A stretch of 21,516 nt of DNA from a virus, in IMG/VR virus record IMGVR_UViG_3300027760_000094, positions 1-21,516 of that record; one strand, given 5' to 3'. The notes beneath the pieces were generated by a model, which was given only the letters and a program-made list of their open reading frames with translations, did not search any database and was not told the DNA's origin. Shown here piece by piece: positions 16,427 to 21,516 of this stretch (its first letter is position 1; every line of letters starts with the position of its first letter). A program made the translations under genes and the position numbers.

Positions 16427-19318
16427 TTAAGCGGGAAGATATTTATCAGAACGGGAGTTAGCCGCCACTTTGTTTTTGCCTGTGGTCTTACCGCGTGCAC
16501 GTTGCACACGATCCATCATGGCGTAGAGCTTCTTGGCTCCGGCATCTGTTGAACCGTTACCCAACTCAGACACGATGCGTGCAGGGATTACAAACTCACC
16601 ATCGGCAAGGCGTGCGGGTTGTTGCTTGTTGCCAATTGTTGCAGGGATACTGTCAGACACGCCGTCTCCGGGGCCTTTAAGCAGTCGACCACCATCAGAG
16701 TAGGAACCGAGTGAGCCAAGACCGCCACCCATGGCGTAGCTGGGCATGCCGCCGTTAGCCAAGCGATACCGACCGTCAGGCATCAAACCACCGCGAGCTT
16801 CTCCGCCAGTACCATCACCACTAGGGCCACCATCAGGACTACCATCAGTAGCAGCAGGGGCATCAGCAGGAGAAGCTACCGCATCGGATACAGAGATACT
16901 ACTGTTAGCAGGAGCCGCCAAGCCTGTAATGCTATTGGCTGTGTTGCTGTCGCTGACTGTATTTGCCGCAGTTGTGGCGCTTGTAGCATTTCCGGGGCCA
17001 CCTTGCTGAGAAGCATTAGCTAAAGCTAAAGCCGTTGTGTAGCCTTGGTAGTCGCCAGTAAAAGGACGGCCTTCGGCTTTGCCATACATCAAGTAGTGAT
17101 CGTATGCAGAAGTTAACCTTGTTGGTTTACCTGACGCTGTTTTACCGGTTTTGATTTCAGCCGCAACGTCTGGATTGGCCGCAAGGTATGCCGCTTCGTC
17201 AAAGTAAGTCTGTGGTTGTCCGGGCACTCCTACAACTGTTGTAACTTTGTCTGTTGTCTTAGCTCCGGGTTTGGCTGTCTTTTTGCCCAATACATACTCG
17301 TTGTACGGCATAGCAATGTTGGGCACACCGGATTTAACAGGGTATTTACCACTGCCTTTACCCATGAGATAGTCGTATGCGGCCAGTGAGTCACCGGTCT
17401 GCTTGTTGTACAGCTTATTAAACTCGTCAATTGTTTTTGGCGCTTTGGCTGTGTAGCCCAAGCTGCCGCCACCAGCAGTATAGGCACTCTTTACTCCCTC
17501 TGATCCTGTAAAGCCGCCGTATGGACGACCGGGAACGTTAGGCACAACTGTGCGCGTGCCGTCGGGGTTTGTAATGATGTCGCCGGGGGTGGCGATAGAT
17601 ACTGTATTACCGCGGTAGTCCACGCCCGTAGCGGGGCCAGATCCATAGTTGCCGTACGCGCCGTTAGCGTATGTTGTAGCGCCGGGGAGTTGTGTGCCGC
17701 CGGGGACTACGCTTGTGAATGGCTGAGGTAAAGGTGTAATTGATGTAATTGGTGTAACTGTTTTAGGCGTGAACAAATTAGCAAAATCTTTGCCTGTTGC
17801 GTTTTTAATATCCTTGTCGTTAACACCAACACGCCCCATTTCACCCCGCGCAAGAGCTTGCGCTTCGTATACAGTGAGCGCCCCAGAGTTAATTTGGTCT
17901 TGTAGTGCTTTTGCAGAGTAATTGATGTTGGAGTACAAACCTTCTAAACCGCCTTGGTCGCCGGGGGCCGCACCTGCGGTGTAGCCAATCTTGTTATAAA
18001 AATCAATTGGTTTTCCGCTAGCATCATAAGTACCGGCGGCATCGTTTAAATTATGTGTAAGCGCGTACTGCGCGGACTGAGACAACCCAGAATTTTGAAG
18101 TGCTGTGCTTAAGTTCTGTCCTGTTAAACCAATATCTTTAGTTGCGGCTAAAAACTCGCTAGCATCGGTGGTTGGGGTTGCAACTGCATTAACAAAACGT
18201 GTTTCGTAGTTGCCTTGTTGATTCTGTGTGCCTGTGGCCCTTGCAATATCAGTAGCGCCAACATCGTATTTTTGCATGTCAGCGGCAATTTGTGCGTCAA
18301 GAGCGCCAGATTTTAATTGGGCTTGGTCAAGCCCTTTGAAGTAGTCAAAAATCTGTTGGTCGTTTACCAACGGGCCACCACCAGCATAACCGGGCACGCC
18401 ACCACCAGCCAAAGCCACAATGCCGCCTGTGTTCATTTGCGTTGGCTGCTGTTGCGGTGCTTGGTTTAAAGACCCTACCCCAAGTTGATACGGATTTGGA
18501 TTCTGTTGGTAGAACAGATCGCGCTGGCCTTGGAATGTTTTGTTTCCAAACTCGCTGGCTTTGACAGGCGTCATTTCACGCATGCCGTACAGAGGGTCGG
18601 GTTTACCCGTATCTGGGTTGATGTTGTAAGCCATCTGCCGGATGTTGCCCGTGCTCTTGGGGTCTGGCAGTTTTGTGGTTGTTGGAACCATCAGGCCAGC
18701 AGCAATTGGAGAAGCGGCGTAAGCTAAGTTGCTAAGGTTGTTTTTAGCAAAATCAAGAGCCGCGCCGGGGCTGGCAGTAGCTGCGTTAAATCCGGCAGAC
18801 ACTGCGTTAGAAGGCGTCATGCGCGTAATTGCGTCTTTTGTAAACTGATCTGCTGCCTGTGCAGGCAAAGCTTCGCCTAACGCCAAATTGGTCGCGCCTA
18901 ACTGTCCTTGAGCGGCAGTCGCGGCATTGGCCGCGCTCATCCCTCCACCAGCGCTCATCAAACTCTCGCCCAGACCCGCTCCACCATACGCACCCAATCC
19001 GGCCATGAGGCCGCGAGACAGACTGCCGGTAGCCAAAGCGGTAATGCCACCCGTAGCTACACCCGCCATCATGGACGACAAACCAAATCCAGCAGGGCCT
19101 AAAAAAGCGCCAAGCGCAATCGGGGCAATAGACTTAAACAGATCAGACAAAAGCCCGGCTTCGGGCAAACCAGTGTCAGGGTTGATGGTCAGCGTTGTGC
19201 CGTTAGCCTCGGCAAACTTTTGTAAATTCCGGACTTCGTCCGGAGTCATGTGTACAAGTAAAGAGTCGTCACCGCGGCCATTGGCGGCTACCTGTTCGGC
19301 AAACTTATGCAGGCTCAT
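16427..19318 (-). CDS. Large Gly-rich virion protein with hydrophobic segment
   Basis: A 963-residue protein of the type found in tail or ejection regions of metagenomic podovirus-like phages. It begins with a polar domain containing LVHMTPDEVRNLQKFAE (21-37) and INPDTGLPEAG, then a hydrophobic Gly/Ala-rich region at about 57-117 that could enter a membrane. A Gly motif, AGGGVPGYAGGGP, is at 304-316. Residues 704-753 contain YFDEAAYLAANPDVAA and HYLMYGKAEGR, the two halves of a repeat known from bacterial surface and secreted proteins. A Ser/Ala/Asp/Gly linker (770-845) leads to a C-terminal block with GGLMPDGRYRLANGG and LADGEFVIPARIVSELGNG (905-923), then LYAMMDRVQRARG. GAGAGG just before the ATG supports the start. 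Its exact role is unknown; a pore-forming or tail-to-capsid function would suit the hydrophobic part. Confidence 0.78.
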   Translation of the reverse strand: MSLHKFAEQVAANGRGDDSLLVHMTPDEVRNLQKFAEANGTTLTINPDTGLPEAGLLSDLFKSIAPIALGAFLGPAGFGLSSMMAGVATGGITALATGSLSRGLMAGLGAYGGAGLGESLMSAGGGMSAANAATAAQGQLGATNLALGEALPAQAADQFTKDAITRMTPSNAVSAGFNAATASPGAALDFAKNNLSNLAYAASPIAAGLMVPTTTKLPDPKSTGNIRQMAYNINPDTGKPDPLYGMREMTPVKASEFGNKTFQGQRDLFYQQNPNPYQLGVGSLNQAPQQQPTQMNTGGIVALAGGGVPGYAGGGPLVNDQQIFDYFKGLDQAQLKSGALDAQIAADMQKYDVGATDIARATGTQNQQGNYETRFVNAVATPTTDASEFLAATKDIGLTGQNLSTALQNSGLSQSAQYALTHNLNDAAGTYDASGKPIDFYNKIGYTAGAAPGDQGGLEGLYSNINYSAKALQDQINSGALTVYEAQALARGEMGRVGVNDKDIKNATGKDFANLFTPKTVTPITSITPLPQPFTSVVPGGTQLPGATTYANGAYGNYGSGPATGVDYRGNTVSIATPGDIITNPDGTRTVVPNVPGRPYGGFTGSEGVKSAYTAGGGSLGYTAKAPKTIDEFNKLYNKQTGDSLAAYDYLMGKGSGKYPVKSGVPNIAMPYNEYVLGKKTAKPGAKTTDKVTTVVGVPGQPQTYFDEAAYLAANPDVAAEIKTGKTASGKPTRLTSAYDHYLMYGKAEGRPFTGDYQGYTTALALANASQQGGPGNATSATTAANTVSDSNTANSITGLAAPANSSISVSDAVASPADAPAATDGSPDGGPSGDGTGGEARGGLMPDGRYRLANGGMPSYAMGGGLGSLGSYSDGGRLLKGPGDGVSDSIPATIGNKQQPARLADGEFVIPARIVSELGNGSTDAGAKKLYAMMDRVQRARGKTTGKNKVAANSRSDKYLPA
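17060..17209 (-). repeat. Single NPDVAA-HYLxxGxxEGR module
   Basis: Residues 704-753 of the 963-residue protein form one copy of a module reading F-D-E-A-x-Y-L-x-x-N-P-D-V-A, then H-Y-L-x-x-G-x-x-E-G-R. The same module occurs, often in series, in large secreted or surface proteins of bacteria. Only one copy is present here, with a longer spacer (20 residues between the halves) than I would expect. Confidence 0.55.
18371..18415 (-). repeat. Gly-rich GGGVPGY motif, third copy
   Basis: Residues 302-316 of the 963-residue protein contain ALAGGGVPGYAGGGP. The core AGGGVPGY is identical to residues 131-138 of the transglycosylase protein, and the underlying bases are also similar, so recent duplication or exchange is possible. 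Confidence 0.7.
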
Positions 19319-19368
19319 TTTTGCCTCTCAAAATGGGGGTTGTTGGATAATATCATTTTTAACTTGCT

Positions 19369-19716
19369 TTAGCCAACTTTCCAGTCGACTCCGTCAGAGT
19401 ACACCGGCACTTTAACTGCACCTGCGCCAACAACCGTTGCGCCAAATGTTGGGCCTAAAGCATCAGTGACAAAAGACCTTGCGCCAACACCTGAAGTAAC
19501 CGCACTTGGTAGCGTTGCTACTGTGTAATTTGTGGTTGCCGGAATAATCCCAGACGTAACCAACTGCGCCAGCAAGTTATCTAGTCGGTTGAAGTACAGC
19601 CGCAAAACGTTGTTAAGCTGGTCAATATACAGTGGGCTGTATTCTTTTGTTGCCAAAGGCAAGCTAGGAGCCGCAATCCTGCTGAGCTCTGTCTCAGACG
19701 TAATGATGTAGCTCAT
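19369..19716 (-). CDS. Small virion protein with tail-fibre-like end
   Basis: A 115-residue protein. The first half is helical, with YIDQLNNVLRLYFNRLDNLLAQL (30-52). The second half is a Gly/Val/Ala-rich beta-like segment, GVGARSFVTDALGPTFGATVVGAGAVKVPVYSDG (76-109), ending in DWKVG. The GAR-FVTDA-TF-VV-GGGA-VPVYSDG-W-G pattern recurs at the ends of phage tail and fibre proteins. The ATG overlaps the stop of the upstream gene by four bases (ATGA, 19716-19713), so translation is coupled to the beta-propeller tail protein and the two probably act together. A small tail-attachment or adaptor part is my best guess. No enzyme motif, signal or membrane segment is present. A 50-base AT-rich gap separates it from the next gene. 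Confidence 0.75.
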   Translation of the reverse strand: MSYIITSETELSRIAAPSLPLATKEYSPLYIDQLNNVLRLYFNRLDNLLAQLVTSGIIPATTNYTVATLPSAVTSGVGARSFVTDALGPTFGATVVGAGAVKVPVYSDGVDWKVG

Positions 19717-21516
19717 CGTCTGCCGTCCGGTCTAATGTCAATACGGGTAGCACCCAACTGCCACTGCGTACCAAGCTGATTAGAGCCCACTTTTAAGATC
19801 ATCTGACGCCCACGCACACGGGTAAACACTTGCCCCGTAAAACCTTCAGTAATTGTGTATGAAGCGCCTGTTAGTTTATTTACACCCGCCGCCACAGCCG
19901 TCCCTGTACCTGAGCCTGAGTTTACCATCGGGTACAACGTGTAAGTAACAGCAGGGGTAGGGGCAGCATCCGAGCCAGAAAAAGTCAAGTCCGGCAACAT
20001 GCGCCAGATAAAACCAAAGTTATGGCCATCACCAATATCAAACTCGGACGAAGAGATGTACGCATTAATTGCAGCAGGGGTGCCGGTCTCATTGTTATCG
20101 TTGCCGTACTCTTGGTTAACAACGTTGCCCGTCGTGGCAGTTAAGGGGTTTGCAGCAATAGGGTAATCCCTTAGACCAGAGTCCAGCCATGCGGTTCGTG
20201 CCATCGTGCCGTAGTACCAAGTGTTTTCCGCGTAGTTAAATATAACGTACCGGTCAATGTTTGTGCTGTTAGCAGAGCAATAGAACCACCAGATTTCGTT
20301 AAAACCCTCGTTAGTTCCTGCAAAAACTTGTTGGTTTTGGCTCAAGTTAATGTCTTGATAGACGTACTTGCGTAGGTCGCAGTTTAGTGTTTGCACACGA
20401 CCGTCATACGTGTAGAACTTGTCCGTACCCATCCAATAGACTATGCCAGAGCCTTGGGTAATAGCGTTTTGGCCAATGATGGAGATGTTGTCACCAAGCA
20501 ACTGCGTGCCCCACACAAACGGAGGGCCTAGGTATTGCAAAGAATAAAGCGCAGAGTCAGTAAATACGACAATCTCTTGACGGGTCTGGATAGCGGTAAC
20601 AATTTCTGAGCCGTGAGATATGGTTACACTACCTGCCTGATTAGTAGCGGACGGTGCCCAATCAACCACAGATTCTTGATCTGACCAACGGATAAGCATT
20701 GGGTTCTGAGTGGTTGAACCGTAGTCATTGCAGCCAAACGCAAACACAAAACGGCTTATATCGGCTACGTACAAGAAGTTTTGCATCAAAGGCACGCTAC
20801 TTGCCCCAGCTAAAGACGTAACAGGGACAGCATTAGGCATGATGTAGTGCGTACCAGACTGCGTTCCTGTTGTATTAATAACTACGCCTGTAGGGGTGGC
20901 GGCCAAATTAAACGTATTGCCTGAAACATTTTTAACGTAGTACGTAGTTCCCACAACTAAGCCAGTCGGCAACGCAGATGGGTAGCCGGAGTTTGTCAAA
21001 ATAACAGTTGCGCCGTTTACCAAGGTGAGGCTAGACGTCACTACCGCAGGAGACGCAATAGTTATAGTAACTATAGAGGGTGTTAAACCGTAAGCCGCAT
21101 CCCAATAGTAAATTGGACTACCACGGAACCCAAAAACCAAATCTTCACCAAAATTGCTTTGACTCCACAGGCGCAGCGCTGACGTAGATGTGCCGCCATT
21201 ACCCCACGTACCATTACCCCAAGCGCCAGCGCCCCAGCCAGTTAGCGGAACCTCAACCGGCAAGCCAACGTTGATCTGATACACCGCACTAACAGTTGTA
21301 CCGCCCCCAGCCGCTACTGTAGAAGTGGCCGCAGAGCTTGCAGTTATTGTGTATGTGTTGGCGTCTACGTAAGTAAGCTGGTATTGGTTGTTTAGGTCTA
21401 ACCCACCCACAGTAGCCGCATTACTAAACGCAACAAAATCGCCATCTATTGCGCCGTGGGCTGTATCCGTTACCGTCACGGTTGTACTGAGGTTAGTTGT
21501 TTTAAAAGGGTTGCTT
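19713..21516 (-). CDS. Tail beta-propeller (nozzle/hub-like) protein, 5' cut
   Basis: The frame is open to the right edge, so the N-terminus is missing; a GTG at 21479 is not the likely start, since upstream codons in frame (NPFKTTNLSTT) continue the same beta-rich domain. Residue numbers here count from that GTG. Residues 1-75 and 136-213 are two small Thr/Val/Gly-rich beta modules. From about 220 the sequence is rich in Trp, Tyr and Phe strands: MLIRWSDQESVVDW (261-274), FTDSALYSLQYLGPPFVWG, YWMGTDKFYTYDG and FNEIWWFYC. These repeated strands fit a beta-propeller like that of T7 gp12 or P22 gp10 at the tail hub. The C-terminus, QLGTQWQLGATRIDIRPDGRR in part, is a typical end for this phage group. 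The fold comparison is by pattern and not by alignment. Confidence 0.72.
   Translation of the reverse strand, partial: SNPFKTTNLSTTVTVTDTAHGAIDGDFVAFSNAATVGGLDLNNQYQLTYVDANTYTITASSAATSTVAAGGGTTVSAVYQINVGLPVEVPLTGWGAGAWGNGTWGNGGTSTSALRLWSQSNFGEDLVFGFRGSPIYYWDAAYGLTPSIVTITIASPAVVTSSLTLVNGATVILTNSGYPSALPTGLVVGTTYYVKNVSGNTFNLAATPTGVVINTTGTQSGTHYIMPNAVPVTSLAGASSVPLMQNFLYVADISRFVFAFGCNDYGSTTQNPMLIRWSDQESVVDWAPSATNQAGSVTISHGSEIVTAIQTRQEIVVFTDSALYSLQYLGPPFVWGTQLLGDNISIIGQNAITQGSGIVYWMGTDKFYTYDGRVQTLNCDLRKYVYQDINLSQNQQVFAGTNEGFNEIWWFYCSANSTNIDRYVIFNYAENTWYYGTMARTAWLDSGLRDYPIAANPLTATTGNVVNQEYGNDNNETGTPAAINAYISSSEFDIGDGHNFGFIWRMLPDLTFSGSDAAPTPAVTYTLYPMVNSGSGTGTAVAAGVNKLTGASYTITEGFTGQVFTRVRGRQMILKVGSNQLGTQWQLGATRIDIRPDGRR

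Noticed and set aside
18927-19415. 162-residue + strand frame opposite the start of the 963-residue protein
   Set aside because: Antisense to a hydrophobic Gly-rich segment with a well-supported start and ribosome site; no domain-like pattern.

Overview
The window looks like part of a tailed double-stranded DNA bacteriophage genome, probably a short-tailed (podovirus-like) phage of an aquatic bacterium. The evidence is a dense, almost gap-free coding layout, a replication gene set beside a virion gene set, and virion proteins of the type seen in metagenomic freshwater and marine phages (Gln-rich and Gly-rich proteins, a giant internal protein, a lytic transglycosylase, a beta-propeller tail protein). 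I see no integrase, lysogeny module, insertion sequence, tRNA, rRNA or CRISPR array. The host cannot be read from the sequence; the balanced base composition would suit a betaproteobacterium, but that is a guess.

Left third, + strand (5-6755): a replication and nucleic-acid operon read left to right. It encodes a small HNH/HNN nuclease-like protein, a SNF2-type superfamily 2 helicase, a coiled-coil protein of unknown function, a zinc-knuckle protein with an acidic tail that is probably a single-stranded DNA-binding protein, a small helix-turn-helix protein, a 60-residue protein translationally coupled to it, and a 987-residue primase-helicase (archaeo-eukaryotic primase domain, cysteine cluster, ring-type helicase ATPase). 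Together these suggest a phage that primes and unwinds its own DNA.

Junction (6756-6877): the two gene blocks converge here. The gap holds a GC-rich hairpin just after the primase-helicase stop and a good intrinsic terminator for the minus-strand block.

Right two thirds, - strand (21516 down to 6878): a late virion operon. In transcription order it holds a tail beta-propeller (nozzle/hub-like) protein that is cut by the right edge, a 115-residue protein overlapping it by ATGA, a 963-residue glycine-rich virion protein with a hydrophobic N-terminal segment, a 346-residue Gln-rich protein, a 709-residue protein with a lytic transglycosylase domain, and a 2114-residue giant protein. The giant has an HEIVGH metallopeptidase-like motif in the middle and a polyvalent-protein-type C-terminal region. 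The last three have the sizes and order expected of an ejection-protein set like T7 gp14-gp15-gp16, carried in the capsid and injected with the DNA; here the wall-cutting domain sits in the middle gene and the giant carries a possible protease.

The points most worth a second look are the HExxxH motif in the giant, a short Gly-rich motif (GGGVPGY type) shared by neighbouring virion proteins, and the layout of the probable ssDNA-binding protein and primase-helicase.
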